The position numbers were made by a program, and so were the translations under genes. Under the pieces are notes generated by a model. The model was not told the DNA's origin and did not search any database. It was given only the letters and a program-made list of their open reading frames with translations. A stretch of DNA of 54,566 nt from the NCBI GenBank assembly GCA_018969615.1, contig JAGWYA010000001.1, positions 1 to 54,566 on the forward strand, given 5' to 3'. Below, piece by piece: positions 36,101 through 44,220 of the stretch. Positions within the stretch are counted from its first letter, which is position 1; the number at the start of each line of letters is the position of its first letter. This DNA is from Patescibacteria group bacterium (GTDB lineage Bacteria; Patescibacteriota; Minisyncoccia; UBA6257; 02-FULL-45-10c).

Positions 36101-38970
36101 CGTTATGGAAAATGGGCATTTCGGGAGTGCGCCCGATCATCCTGCTCTCGGTGGGCGGGGTGACCGATCTTCCTATGGTCCGTCAGCTGCTGGGATGCCA
36201 TGCGTATTTTGCGAAAAAAGGCATCCCGGTCGATATCGTGATCTTCAATACGCATGCGGGCGGCTATTTGAAAACATTTGAAGACGAGATCGAATTTCTT
36301 TTGAACGCGCAGACGCCGCCCGATCCGGCGACCGCAACGAGCAAGGTCTATCATGCCCGTGCCGAACAGCTTCGCGAAGATGAACGCACTGCGCTATTAA
36401 GCGCGGCGGCGATCCGCATCGATGCGAAAAAAGGATTTTTGACCGATGTGGTCGCTCAATTGCAGCGGGAGCACAACAAGGCGATCCCGCCTCAGCGCTT
36501 TGAGCCGCAGCGGGTTTCTTCGGGGAGCGTCTACGAGCCGATCATGCGCACTGATGTTTCAGCGCTTCAGTCGTTCAATGGGATCGGCGGTTATGATCCA
36601 AAGACCCGTGAATATGTGATCGAGCATACCCGCAAAGTACGCCCTCCACGCCCGTGGTCCAATATCATTTCGAATGACCGGATCGGGTTCATCGCGACCG
36701 ATCGCGGCATGTCATTTACCTGGGCGCGGAACAGCCACGACAATAAACTGACCGTTGCTTATAATGATCCGCTTTCCGAATCAAGCGCTGAAGCCTTTTA
36801 TGTGCGCGATGATGCATCGGGAGCATCGGCAAGCCTTACGCCGCTGTTCGGCCCTTCGAATGCGGAATACGAGGTGCGTTTCGGTGAGCAGACCTGCGCC
36901 TATCGGACGAGAGCGCTGGGGATCGATATGGAATTGACGATGTATCTTGATCCGGCCGAGGCCGTGAAATATTATCGCATCGCTTTCACGAATACCGGCG
37001 GCGTTGAAAAGCGCTTGTCCGTGTTCGGATATTTCGAGCTTTTATTGGGAAGTATGCCGAATGAAACGAAGAAACTTTTCTCGCTGACGGCGCATGCCGG
37101 AAAATCGATCGCCGCCGTCCAGAACTATCGCCATACATTCCTTGAAAGCCGGGCGGTTGCCGGAATTGTCGGCGGAGCCGATGTGATCAGCGGCAGCAGG
37201 GAGGAGTTCTTGGGCCGGTTCGGTGACGGGAGCGCCCCCGCTGCGTTAGCGAAAGCAACTCTGAGCGATGCGATCGATACCGGCGATGAGGCTGCCGCCT
37301 CATTCCAAAAGAAGCTCGTGATCCCGGCGGGCGGATCGGCGGTTACTACATTCTTCCTCGGGGAAACGACCGAACCGAATATCGATCATTTTATCCGTTC
37401 CGTTGCCGATGTTTTCGCAGCGGACCGTGCGCTTCGGGATGTCCGAACCGTTCCGGTTGCCCTGGCGCTTCCGGCGTTCGATCTGCCTGATAAGACATTG
37501 ACGACGCTTATGAACCGTTTTCTGCCGCATCAGACCGTTATGTCGCGTATCCATGCGCGGCTCGGATTCTCTCAGATCGGCGGTGCGTTCGGATTCCGCG
37601 ATCAGTTACAGGATGCGCTGGCGGCGCTTTGGTATGATCCGCAGTGGGCGCGGGAGCATATCCTCGCCTGTGCCGCCCATCAGTTCAGGGAGGGCGATGT
37701 CTTATCGTGGTGGATGCCGTATAACAATTTTGGAGCCCGTACGCTTCTGTCCGATCCGCAGTTGTGGCTTCCGTATGTGGCCCTGTCCTATGTCTCGTTT
37801 ACCGGCGACCAGGCGATCCTTGATGAGGTCGTTCCGTATTTGGTCGGCGAGATCCCCGACTGGGAAGAAAGACCGAGCGTCACGAATGTGTTCGAAATAA
37901 GTTCTGAAAAAAGTTCGCTCTATGAGCATCTGATCCGCGCGGTTGAACACTCGCTAACCGCCGGTTCCCATGGATTGCCGCTGATGGGAACGGCCGATTG
38001 GAATGACTCCATGAATCGGGTAGGCAGCGAAGGCGCCGGTGAAAGCGTCTGGCTTGCATGGCTTACTGTCGCCGTATTGGATACCATGAGCAAAGTAACC
38101 GACGAACGAAAGGATCCCGACCGCGCTGCCCGATACCGGTCCCACGCTGAACAGTATCGCGCTGCGCTCGAGCAGGCGGGATGGGATGGCCGCTGGTACC
38201 GGCGTGCTTTTACCGATACCGGCGCGCTGGTCGGCAGCAATGGTTCGCGGGCATTCCGCCTTGATTCGATCGCGCAATCATGGGCGTATTTCACGAACGG
38301 AGCTTCCGATAAAACAAAAGAAGCGCTCCGGTCAGCGAAAGAAGTGCTTGGGATCTATGAAGGCCAGGTGCCTTTGGGCTGGCCGCCGTTATCACGAACC
38401 ACGCTTGATCTGGGAACGATCTCCGATTATCCGCCGGGTGTCCGCGAGAATGCATCGCAGTATGATCATGCGGCGTTATGGCTTGCGCAGGCGCTGTTTG
38501 CGGTGGGCGATCCGGACGCCGGAAAACTGATCCTTGATGCGGTGAATCCTTTCCTTCGCAGTGAAACGCGCGAGAAAGCACTGGTCTATCAGGGAGAACC
38601 GTATGCGGTCGCTGCGGAGATCTATTCATCGCCGACCTATCCGGGCAGAGCGGGATGGACCTGGTATACCGCTTCGGCGGGTGCGTTCTATCGGACCGTG
38701 ATCGAGTATCTTTTGGGTATGATGCGAAGCGGCCAGGCGCTCTCATTCTCGCCGTCGTTTCCTTCCGATTGGCGTTCGGCGCATGTCATGCTTCCGTTCG
38801 GATCGGCCCGGTATTCCATCGAGTACTCAGTGGAGGGCGGAAGCGTTTCATCGGTGGAAGTCCATTGTGATAAAGTTCTTTGCTCGGACGGCGTGGTAAC
38901 GCTCGTCGATGATGCACAAGAGCATACGGTTCAGGTGAAGATCACGCACGCCTCGCAGGGAAAGAAGTGA
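30187..38970 (+). CDS. Cyclic beta-1,2-glucan synthase-like giant protein (GT84 + glycoamylase-like + GH94); ORF track start 30178
   Basis: YILTLDEDTELVRDSGKMLIGTIDHPLNRPV, FGEGIFHGKGVYNIDAI, QRSHRWIRGDWQI, FGFRDQLQDALAALWYDPQWAREHILACAAHQFREGDV, GTADWNDSMNRVGSEGAGESVWLAW. Confidence 0.92.
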   Translation: MAASDPDHIIAPHTPEHLGKELAASVKLSFNERQAAAFMKKTRETFVRTRKVYRSLARNIDARTQYNQGLEVLLDNFYIVDAAITQLASRWKEKESLRVPQIVDADGKTQLRVYMIARALVKQTNGAVGREAILSFLKAYQRTAPLSIRELDIFPDMLRFALTESIARFIETNLATLQEMKEADRWYDQIVKAGRRKNAFVHLKKITSRLAAQYSIIPQSFGLHLLHRLSQTGKEGGIRIVSKWLKLSISKHGVSHAQLASMNSRTEREQMAIIASAISSLRYLGQVRWDRVSLELNMIDAVLAKDPAGAFLPLTEETRSFYRRTIVRIADRTGTHDIEVAREAVRLARHAADTVAGNSPRTGHVGYYLIDTGIADLEAALSYEPTPLERLRAFILRHGTRVYFSFIGIAMLFSLGALLEASDTLRLSPAPFIAMLIAGLLLSSEVATALAHFIFTRVLKPRPLPALDLRRGVGEERRTIVVVPSMFRGGGFAEKITRRLETNFIGNNDPNIFYALLMDFRDADSADMPDDEDRVRELEEEIAALNKRYPSVPQRFSLFYRSRKWNAAEGCFMGWERKRGKLREFNALLRGKTTTYSGDAAARARAYGNVPYILTLDEDTELVRDSGKMLIGTIDHPLNRPVIDPVRAVVTEGYGIVQPRSALRFRDGNASVFSRLFGNFPGVDTYSLLISDLHQDLFGEGIFHGKGVYNIDAIEATMGDRIPENTVLSHDLLEGLYARVGIASDARIFEGFPANYREYMQRSHRWIRGDWQIISWLFGSRGSVFSPIGRYRIFDNLRRSVLPIAAVGGIIGAAWTAAYVSTWSILIFLALGSGQLISSFLTITERTINWQSSMSAFARFESMVSGFVIALIKTAFLGIFLLNYAVIAFDAIVRSMYRLFVSKRRLLEWQTAYEALAQRKNSLLGFVRFMWRSLFFTAAFFFIEVHVSALSDPAALAWVAAWLAAPFFAVLISAEPRQKDPLSKRERLYLRKIAARTHWFFTDLVTEQDHWLVPDHLQEDPPSKQHSHGPGMSPTNLGMYLLGMSCGRELGFLSLEEYRDRIERAFTSLEKLELYRGHFFNWYELKELTPLAPKYVSSVDSANLALSLLSVHAALKSSTAAPVIDTETFEGFRAQLMVLRDGCDTALAGPLDRNERPLIEEIKAASGESLSLIGRAFTEEITPRGSDFIWSGVVHRSIQIRNALETLRLEGKSERFEEIFLAVRHMEVIAVAHRDTLAHYVGYAMVPVVSSVVSNSRLHSLYLKLAAFLQKVPTIDALTDGRVRREIEALGMDEAIALSELPPPEKEHARAWYAEVLERLALAEHNARETAYSLHTSAEKAAAYAYRMDFRFLYNKERGLFHIGYNHTTGRLDEAFYDLFASEANSASIVSIAKNDVSEKHWGYLGRTVVKSSAGEAVVASWAGSLFEYLGTLIYFDVPAESFWGTSARHAIAAHQWFARRYRIPWGMGESASSRQDAEQNYHYQAFGEPSLGYKRDLSESIVVAPYTSALALSFVPRAALMNFKHLERAGGFGRYGFYDAIDFTFAEHPANREGGGRPARVYYAHHQGFILSSITNVLRDNWVRKMIARDPSMDVASQLFEEKMPENIPLERISVVVPRVTKTAEAPPVVEARRQYLPWHTKETASIFISSDKYRSRITSAGAGESCFDDVYITRPSRDMLRESTGTFFYLYDKAKNRIWSPTFMPTKDPGEKLSVSAGEQLMVFDRHADPVTSSLVATPLPRENGELRELTVLNTGDSDRTLTFGVCAELSLSRISDGAANENYERLFVSTETQWDGQAIIASRPDPHDRSRTIVAGFLLASDAKISDLRTIREKEVFYGSPRRIAAPPVLADLSRADHAFPVHTLDSVAAFAGSVRLRPHESRRITLVSAAGYSKEQVLATLRRYRDQKSIRRVIENADQEGSRFLSDLGIVSQQGSVYGTLASLAIARMLHNRDLSPAGKPTRPWVSPLWKMGISGVRPIILLSVGGVTDLPMVRQLLGCHAYFAKKGIPVDIVIFNTHAGGYLKTFEDEIEFLLNAQTPPDPATATSKVYHARAEQLREDERTALLSAAAIRIDAKKGFLTDVVAQLQREHNKAIPPQRFEPQRVSSGSVYEPIMRTDVSALQSFNGIGGYDPKTREYVIEHTRKVRPPRPWSNIISNDRIGFIATDRGMSFTWARNSHDNKLTVAYNDPLSESSAEAFYVRDDASGASASLTPLFGPSNAEYEVRFGEQTCAYRTRALGIDMELTMYLDPAEAVKYYRIAFTNTGGVEKRLSVFGYFELLLGSMPNETKKLFSLTAHAGKSIAAVQNYRHTFLESRAVAGIVGGADVISGSREEFLGRFGDGSAPAALAKATLSDAIDTGDEAAASFQKKLVIPAGGSAVTTFFLGETTEPNIDHFIRSVADVFAADRALRDVRTVPVALALPAFDLPDKTLTTLMNRFLPHQTVMSRIHARLGFSQIGGAFGFRDQLQDALAALWYDPQWAREHILACAAHQFREGDVLSWWMPYNNFGARTLLSDPQLWLPYVALSYVSFTGDQAILDEVVPYLVGEIPDWEERPSVTNVFEISSEKSSLYEHLIRAVEHSLTAGSHGLPLMGTADWNDSMNRVGSEGAGESVWLAWLTVAVLDTMSKVTDERKDPDRAARYRSHAEQYRAALEQAGWDGRWYRRAFTDTGALVGSNGSRAFRLDSIAQSWAYFTNGASDKTKEALRSAKEVLGIYEGQVPLGWPPLSRTTLDLGTISDYPPGVRENASQYDHAALWLAQALFAVGDPDAGKLILDAVNPFLRSETREKALVYQGEPYAVAAEIYSSPTYPGRAGWTWYTASAGAFYRTVIEYLLGMMRSGQALSFSPSFPSDWRSAHVMLPFGSARYSIEYSVEGGSVSSVEVHCDKVLCSDGVVTLVDDAQEHTVQVKITHASQGKK

Positions 38971-38977
38971 CGGCCGG

Positions 38978-39142
38978 TCAGCTGCTGATCCGATAGGCGA
39001 TCCAAATGCCTGCGACGCCGCCGACGCCCGAAAAGAAGATCGCGGAAAAAGAAAGCAGGTCTCCGCCCCACAGAAGCGGAAGATATCCGCCGATCGTCGC
39101 GCCGATCACCATCCCTCCCCAAATGATCGTTTTGCGTTCCAT
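38978..39142 (-). CDS. 54-aa two-TM small protein MERKTIIWGGMVIGATIGGYLPLLWGGDLLSFSAIFFSGVGGVAGIWIAYRISS
   Basis: Extended -10 TGGTATACT 6 nt upstream of ATG; glycine-rich TM helices; a different frame from the ORF-track 38931..39158 entry. Confidence 0.75.
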   Translation of the reverse strand: MERKTIIWGGMVIGATIGGYLPLLWGGDLLSFSAIFFSGVGGVAGIWIAYRISS

Positions 39143-39148
39143 GCACCC

Positions 39149-39154
39149 AGTATA
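39149..39154 (-). promoter_or_regulatory. TGGTATACT box 6 nt upstream of ATG 39142
   Basis: Reverse strand catggTATACTgggtgcATG. Confidence 0.65.
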
Positions 39155-39205
39155 CCATGCGCGGAATACCGGCCGTTCATTTTTTGAACGATCCGTTTTT
39201 GGGCG

Positions 39206-39211
39206 TATACT
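39206..39211 (+). promoter_or_regulatory. TATACT with TTGAAC -35 (16-nt spacer), 6 nt upstream of ATG 39218
   Basis: TTGAACgatccgtttttgggcgTATACTtacggtATG. Confidence 0.7.
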
Positions 39212-39217
39212 TACGGT

Positions 39218-40138
39218 ATGAAACGATCGGTATTCTTTTTTCTTATTGCCGCGGTCATGAGCGCGGGATATTTTGCATGGCTCTTTTTCTCTGCGCCCCG
39301 CATTTCCGTAACGGTTCCGATCGCCAGTGTTTCATATGTATGCGACGCCGGAAAAACGATCCAGGCGGATTATTATACGGGGGTTTCCCGGTCAGGCGCT
39401 CCCGGACAGCCTCCGGTCCCCGGCGGCAGCGTTCATATCGTTTTAAGCGACGGACGGGATCTGATACTGCCGCAGACGCTCTCCGCATCGGGCATCCGTT
39501 ATTCCGACGGCGATCCGTCGGTGCCGGGAAACGAATCGATCGTTTTCTGGTCAAAAGGGAATACCGCGTTCGTTTTGGAACACAATAGCGATATGACCTA
39601 TCGGGGATGTATTAAAGTCGTTCCTGACACGGGAGGAACGCCGCAGACCTATGAAAGCGGCTCGAATGGTTTTTCGATCAGGTATCCTGCGGGCTATACG
39701 GCCGATCAGACGTATGTGTATACGGAACTGGGCCCGAATACTTCGATCGCCGGCGTGAAGTTTACGATCCCTTCCGCTCTTGCCTCCGGAACGAACTTAA
39801 GTTCCGGATCATATATCTCAGTGGAAGAGATCCCGAATACGCACGAGTGTACCGCCGGTCTTTTTCTTCCGCCGGGCGTGAGATCGGGCGCTCCGCTCAC
39901 GATAACCGATCAGGGGACGACCTATTCGGTCGCCAGTTCGACGGATGCGGCGGTGGGAAACCGCTATGAAGAGGATGTGTATGCGATCCCGGGAACGGAT
40001 CCCTGCATCGCTGTCCGCTATTTCATTCATTGGAGCGTCCTTGAGAACTATCCGCAGGGGAGCGTCAATTCTTTCGATCGCGACTCGCTTCTTGCGCAAT
40101 TTGATGCGGTCCGCCGGACGCTGACGCTGGGGCAGTGA
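39218..40138 (+). CDS. Secreted/membrane-anchored hypothetical protein
   Basis: N-term TM MKRSVFFFLIAAVMSAGYFAWLFFS; strong promoter-like sequence. Confidence 0.7.
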   Translation: MKRSVFFFLIAAVMSAGYFAWLFFSAPRISVTVPIASVSYVCDAGKTIQADYYTGVSRSGAPGQPPVPGGSVHIVLSDGRDLILPQTLSASGIRYSDGDPSVPGNESIVFWSKGNTAFVLEHNSDMTYRGCIKVVPDTGGTPQTYESGSNGFSIRYPAGYTADQTYVYTELGPNTSIAGVKFTIPSALASGTNLSSGSYISVEEIPNTHECTAGLFLPPGVRSGAPLTITDQGTTYSVASSTDAAVGNRYEEDVYAIPGTDPCIAVRYFIHWSVLENYPQGSVNSFDRDSLLAQFDAVRRTLTLGQ

Positions 40139-40180
40139 GCTTTTTGCGCGCTCAGGGAAGGAGGACTATACTGGATACAT

Positions 40181-40735
40181 ATGTCCCGGAAATTCCTCAT
40201 ACGCTCCGCCGGCACGCTTCTTTTGATCGGAGCGGGGACGGTCCTTATTTTTGTGTTCCGCGCTTCAGCGCCATCCCGTTTCGCACCTGATTATCGCAAT
40301 GGAACGTATTATATCAATGACCAGGCAGTGACGCTGGTCAACGGAGTCTCCGCGGTTCCTGCGGCTCCGGGATCCGCGGCTCAGATCGTGACGCGGTACT
40401 TTGGCAACGGGGTCTCCGCCGATCTCAACGGCGACGGGCGTCCTGATGCCGCTTTCCTGATTACACAGGATACCGGCGGAAGCGGTACGTTCTATTATAT
40501 CGTTGCAGCGCTCAATACGCCGCAGGGCTATGAGGGATCCCGCGCTTTTTTCTTAGGAGATCGTATCGCTCCGCAACCGACCACGGTCACTGCGGACGGC
40601 ACTATCATTGTGAACTATGCCGACCGGGCGCCGGGAGAAAGCTTTGCGGTAGCGCCGTCAGTGGGGACGAGCATCTATCTCCGGTTCGATCCCTCCTCTC
40701 TTTCATTTGAAGAAATAACGCCCGCTCATTCCTGA
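40181..40735 (+). CDS. Membrane-anchored hypothetical protein
   Basis: N-term TM; DLNGDGRPDAAFLITQDTGGSGTFYYIVAALNT; TATACT 8 nt before ATG. Confidence 0.7.
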   Translation: MSRKFLIRSAGTLLLIGAGTVLIFVFRASAPSRFAPDYRNGTYYINDQAVTLVNGVSAVPAAPGSAAQIVTRYFGNGVSADLNGDGRPDAAFLITQDTGGSGTFYYIVAALNTPQGYEGSRAFFLGDRIAPQPTTVTADGTIIVNYADRAPGESFAVAPSVGTSIYLRFDPSSLSFEEITPAHS

Positions 40736-40751
40736 TCTTACTTTTATTTTT

Positions 40752-41009
40752 ATGCGATCACTTCGTACGATCTTACTTTCACTTTTCCTTATTTCTCTCG
40801 CCGGTCTGGCGTTCTCGGGCGTGCTGAGCTATCAGGAGCTCTGGGGCGGAACCGGGATCAGTTGTCCTGCGCCGGGGGCACCGGGAACGGTCGGGGGGTA
40901 TCCCGCATGCGTCTATGGATTTTTTATGTACCTTCTGCTTGCGTTGATCGCGGGGCGGGGAGTAATGCTCTCCCGCCGCTGGTCAGAAAAAGGCGAACCA
41001 CTTCCATGA
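40752..41009 (+). CDS. Small two-TM membrane protein with paired cysteines
   Basis: LAGLAFSGVLSYQELWGGTGISCPAPGAPGTVGGYPACVYGFFMYLLLAL; ATGA overlap with next gene. Confidence 0.75.
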   Translation: MRSLRTILLSLFLISLAGLAFSGVLSYQELWGGTGISCPAPGAPGTVGGYPACVYGFFMYLLLALIAGRGVMLSRRWSEKGEPLP

Positions 41010-42280
41010 GACGTTTCATTTTCAGTGCGCTGATCATAGCCATGATCGGCGGCGCGGGGTGGTATGGAGCCATGCTGCTTCAGACCACGTCATCCCTGAA
41101 CCTTGCCGCAACCGCGTCGACGGCAGCTTCCTCGACGCAAACCACTACGGTTTCTGAGGCTCCCGCTCCAGCGCCGGATCCTTCTCTTACCTTTGGTTCG
41201 CCTCAGGCTCCGGTGTTCACGCAGAAACCGCGCATTCTTATCATTCCCGGCCATGAGCCTGATTACGGCGGCGCACAGTTCGGCTCGCTCAATGAACGGG
41301 ATATGACGGCGGAATTAGGGGTTGATCTTCAGCAATTCTTGGACCAGGACCCGAACTATCAGGCGTTCATTACGCGAAGCGACACGGCATGGAACCCGAC
41401 GTTCGCGAATTATTTTACAACGGACTGGAATGCGATCGTCGCCTGGGAAGCGGCCGCCCGGAAGAACGGCACCATGCTTGCTGCGCTGAAAGATTCACCG
41501 ACACCGGCCATACAGCATAATGCCGCCGAAGCCGATGTGGCGCTCCGCTTGTACGGAGTTACAAAATGGGCGGACGAGAACAATATCGATCTGATGATCC
41601 ATATCCATTTCAATGACTATCCGGGTCATCCTGACGGCGTTCCCGGAGAGTATTCCGGTGTCGTGATCTACACTCCGGCTGCCCAATATGACAACAGTTC
41701 AAGCACTCAGCCGATCGCCCAGGCAATGCTCCGCCGGCTTGCTCTTTATAATCCCATTGATGATCTGCCGATCGAATCCACGGGGATCGTTCAGGATCCG
41801 GAGCTTATTGCCATCGGCGCGAACAATACCGCCAAACCCGCCAGCATGCTCATTGAATATAATTATATTTATGAGCCCCAGTTCGTGAATTCCGCGGTCC
41901 GCTCCGTTGCATTGAAAGACCTCGCCTATCAGACCTATCTGGGATTGCAGGATTTCTATACGAACGCGCAAAATGTATCCGCGCTCACGAACTATTTTCC
42001 TGCGAACGTCTACCGCTGGACGACGCCGGTCAGCGATAACTCGGGTGACCCGAACGATGTCTACGCATTGCAAACCGCTTTGATCATGGACGGCGATTTT
42101 CCGCCTGCGCCCTTAACCGGGTACGATTGCCCGCACAGCGGCTTCTTCGGTACATGCACGCAAAACGCGGTTCAGGCGCTTCAGGCGAAATACGGGATCA
42201 CCGGCGAGGACGCTTCAGGACCGCACACATTCGCATTGCTCCAAAAGATCTATAATGGAGAAATGACCCCGCGGTCATAA
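41006..42280 (+). CDS. N-acetylmuramoyl-L-alanine amidase-like (Amidase_3) with C-terminal peptidoglycan-binding-like domain
   Basis: RILIIPGHEPDYGGAQFGSLNERDM, IDLMIHIHFND, C-term CPHSGFFGTCTQNAVQALQAKYGI. Confidence 0.8.
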   Translation: MRRFIFSALIIAMIGGAGWYGAMLLQTTSSLNLAATASTAASSTQTTTVSEAPAPAPDPSLTFGSPQAPVFTQKPRILIIPGHEPDYGGAQFGSLNERDMTAELGVDLQQFLDQDPNYQAFITRSDTAWNPTFANYFTTDWNAIVAWEAAARKNGTMLAALKDSPTPAIQHNAAEADVALRLYGVTKWADENNIDLMIHIHFNDYPGHPDGVPGEYSGVVIYTPAAQYDNSSSTQPIAQAMLRRLALYNPIDDLPIESTGIVQDPELIAIGANNTAKPASMLIEYNYIYEPQFVNSAVRSVALKDLAYQTYLGLQDFYTNAQNVSALTNYFPANVYRWTTPVSDNSGDPNDVYALQTALIMDGDFPPAPLTGYDCPHSGFFGTCTQNAVQALQAKYGITGEDASGPHTFALLQKIYNGEMTPRS

Positions 42281-42297
42281 ATTAAAATATCATTTGT

Positions 42298-42999
42298 ATG
42301 GAAATTAAAGACAAGGTGATCGTTATTACGGGAGCATCACAGGGGATCGGCCGTGCGGCAGCGCTTCAGCTTGCCGAACAAGGCGCCCGGTTAGTTCTTG
42401 CCGCGCGTTCAGCGGATGCCTTGACCGAGCTTGCGAAGTCATTGCCGGATGCCATTGCGGTTCCGACGGATATGATCGATCCCGCTGCGATCCGCCGCCT
42501 CATTGAGAAAGCCGTGGAGCAGTATGGAAAGATCGACATTCTTATTAATAATGCAGGGAAGGGGATGTACGGCTCCTTGGAATCGATCCAACCGGACCAG
42601 TATCGGGAGATCATGGATCTGAATGTCTTTGGCCCCTTGATCGCCATGCAGGAAGTCATCCCGCATATGCGCGCAGCCGGCGGCGGGATGATCATCAATG
42701 TCAGCTCCCGTGTTTCCAAGAACTTCTTTCCGAACCTTTCGGCGTACGCCTCGACCAAATATGCCCTGAACGCTCTCTCATTGACCGCCCGCGAAGAATT
42801 AAAGCCCGATCATATCGTGGTCAGCGTTCTCCATCCGAAAATGACCGCGACTGATTTTGGGAAGAATGCGTTCCACGCAGAACCGTTCCGCGATGTCCGT
42901 CCCGGCGACCGGGCGCATATGCCGGTTGATACCGCTGAGGATGTCGCGAGAAAGCTCCTTGAGCTCATCCGGTCCGAAGACGCTGAGGCGGAACTGTAA
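42298..42999 (+). CDS. Short-chain dehydrogenase/reductase
   Basis: VIVITGASQGIGRAAALQLAEQGA, ILINNAGKGMYG, YASTKYALNALS. Confidence 0.95.
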   Translation: MEIKDKVIVITGASQGIGRAAALQLAEQGARLVLAARSADALTELAKSLPDAIAVPTDMIDPAAIRRLIEKAVEQYGKIDILINNAGKGMYGSLESIQPDQYREIMDLNVFGPLIAMQEVIPHMRAAGGGMIINVSSRVSKNFFPNLSAYASTKYALNALSLTAREELKPDHIVVSVLHPKMTATDFGKNAFHAEPFRDVRPGDRAHMPVDTAEDVARKLLELIRSEDAEAEL

Positions 43000-43097
43000 A
43001 AGTTATGCCCCGAAGAGCCGTTTTTCTTGCCGGAGGAAAGGCGTATTATAATGATAAAGGTCCTTTAAGAAGGATATAATAATTAAGGTAATTTCTT

Positions 43098-43403
43098 ATG
43101 AACGTACAAGAATTAAAAAAAGAGCTTGCCAAAGGCGAGCAGGTTGAGCTGATCGATGTTCGGGAAAAGGATGAGTTCGCGCAGGGCGACAAGATCCCGG
43201 GATCGAAGAACGTCCCGATGGGTCAGATGTTCGTGGATGCCGCCGGAGGGCGTCTTCCGAAAGACAAGAAGATCGTGACGATCTGCAAATCGGGGAAGCG
43301 GTGCGAGATCGTGGCCAATGAATTGAAGAAGAGCGGATACAACATTGAGCATCTCGAAGGCGGGGTCAATGCGTGGGAAACCGACGGTGCAGCTCACTCT
43401 TAA
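43098..43403 (+). CDS. Rhodanese-like domain protein
   Basis: ELIDVREKDEFAQGDKIPGSKNVPMGQM, IVTICKSGKRCEIVANELKKSGYNIEHLEGGVNAWE. Confidence 0.94.
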   Translation: MNVQELKKELAKGEQVELIDVREKDEFAQGDKIPGSKNVPMGQMFVDAAGGRLPKDKKIVTICKSGKRCEIVANELKKSGYNIEHLEGGVNAWETDGAAHS

Positions 43404-43445
43404 GGATCTTGGCGGCGCGGTACAAGAAATGTCTTGTTCTTATGA

Positions 43446-43919
43446 CTAAGCTTTTTGCCGGCTCAGATACCGGTATTCGTGCCATACCAATACGATAATA
43501 AAGGCATCAAATGCGCTGAGCGCAAGAAGCCCCCAAAGATGCGTAAACGTGTACTGATAGAGCTGGTAGACGATAAAGAGCGCGAGGACGCCGATGGACA
43601 AAGGATATGACCAGAGCCGTTTTGTGAGAAGTCCGGCAACGATCAGGACCTTAATGATCCCATGGCTGAGCAGATAGAGCGCCGCAAAGAGGCGCGTCGA
43701 TGAGGACAGGGTCGGAAGCAGGTGCCGGGCGAAATTGGCGACGAGGTCCTGCGGATCTTCCAGAAGTTCATGCTGCGTGAGAATGAGGATCAGGTGGTTC
43801 GTCGTGCCGTAAAAAACGAACGCAAGCCCGCCGATCAGCTCAAGGACGCCGTCGAGGGCCTTGAGGAGAACGCTGATCTCAAAGATGCGGTAGATGTTTT
43901 TTTCTTTCAGATGAAACAT
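43446..43919 (-). CDS. DUF2127 family membrane protein
   Basis: YRIFEISVLLKALDGVLELIGG, LYLLSHGIIKVLIVAGLLTKRLWSYPLSI. Confidence 0.85.
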   Translation of the reverse strand: MFHLKEKNIYRIFEISVLLKALDGVLELIGGLAFVFYGTTNHLILILTQHELLEDPQDLVANFARHLLPTLSSSTRLFAALYLLSHGIIKVLIVAGLLTKRLWSYPLSIGVLALFIVYQLYQYTFTHLWGLLALSAFDAFIIVLVWHEYRYLSRQKA

Positions 43920-43978
43920 AGCTCTTTCGAAGAAATGCTATACTGATGATATAGGCATTATAATTAATATTCATCTTA

Positions 43979-44188
43979 ATGACCATTGAAGGACTTATTT
44001 TTTACCTTTTGCTGCTCGACAGCCTGACCGCGAATGCGGTCGCCTGGTGGGGGGAGCAGTGGTATTCCCGCCATTTCCGCGTCAGTTCGCGGCTTTTCCC
44101 GGTAACGAAGGCATGGGCGCTGTACTATCTGATCCTGGTTTTGTGGGCCGGATCGTTGCTCTATCGCGCCGGGGCATTGGGATTCTAA
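43979..44188 (+). CDS. Small membrane protein
   Basis: 69 aa, two TM segments, terminator follows. Confidence 0.6.
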   Translation: MTIEGLIFYLLLLDSLTANAVAWWGEQWYSRHFRVSSRLFPVTKAWALYYLILVLWAGSLLYRAGALGF

Positions 44189-44189
44189 T

Positions 44190-44220
44190 AAAAATATCCG
44201 GCAAGACCGGATATTTTTAT
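44190..44220. terminator. Bidirectional terminator between convergent genes
   Basis: aaaaatatccggcaagaccggatatttttat. Confidence 0.88.

Noticed and set aside
38931-39158. 75-aa minus ORF after the glucan synthase
   Set aside because: A different frame (38978-39142) gives a clean two-TM protein with a properly placed promoter box.
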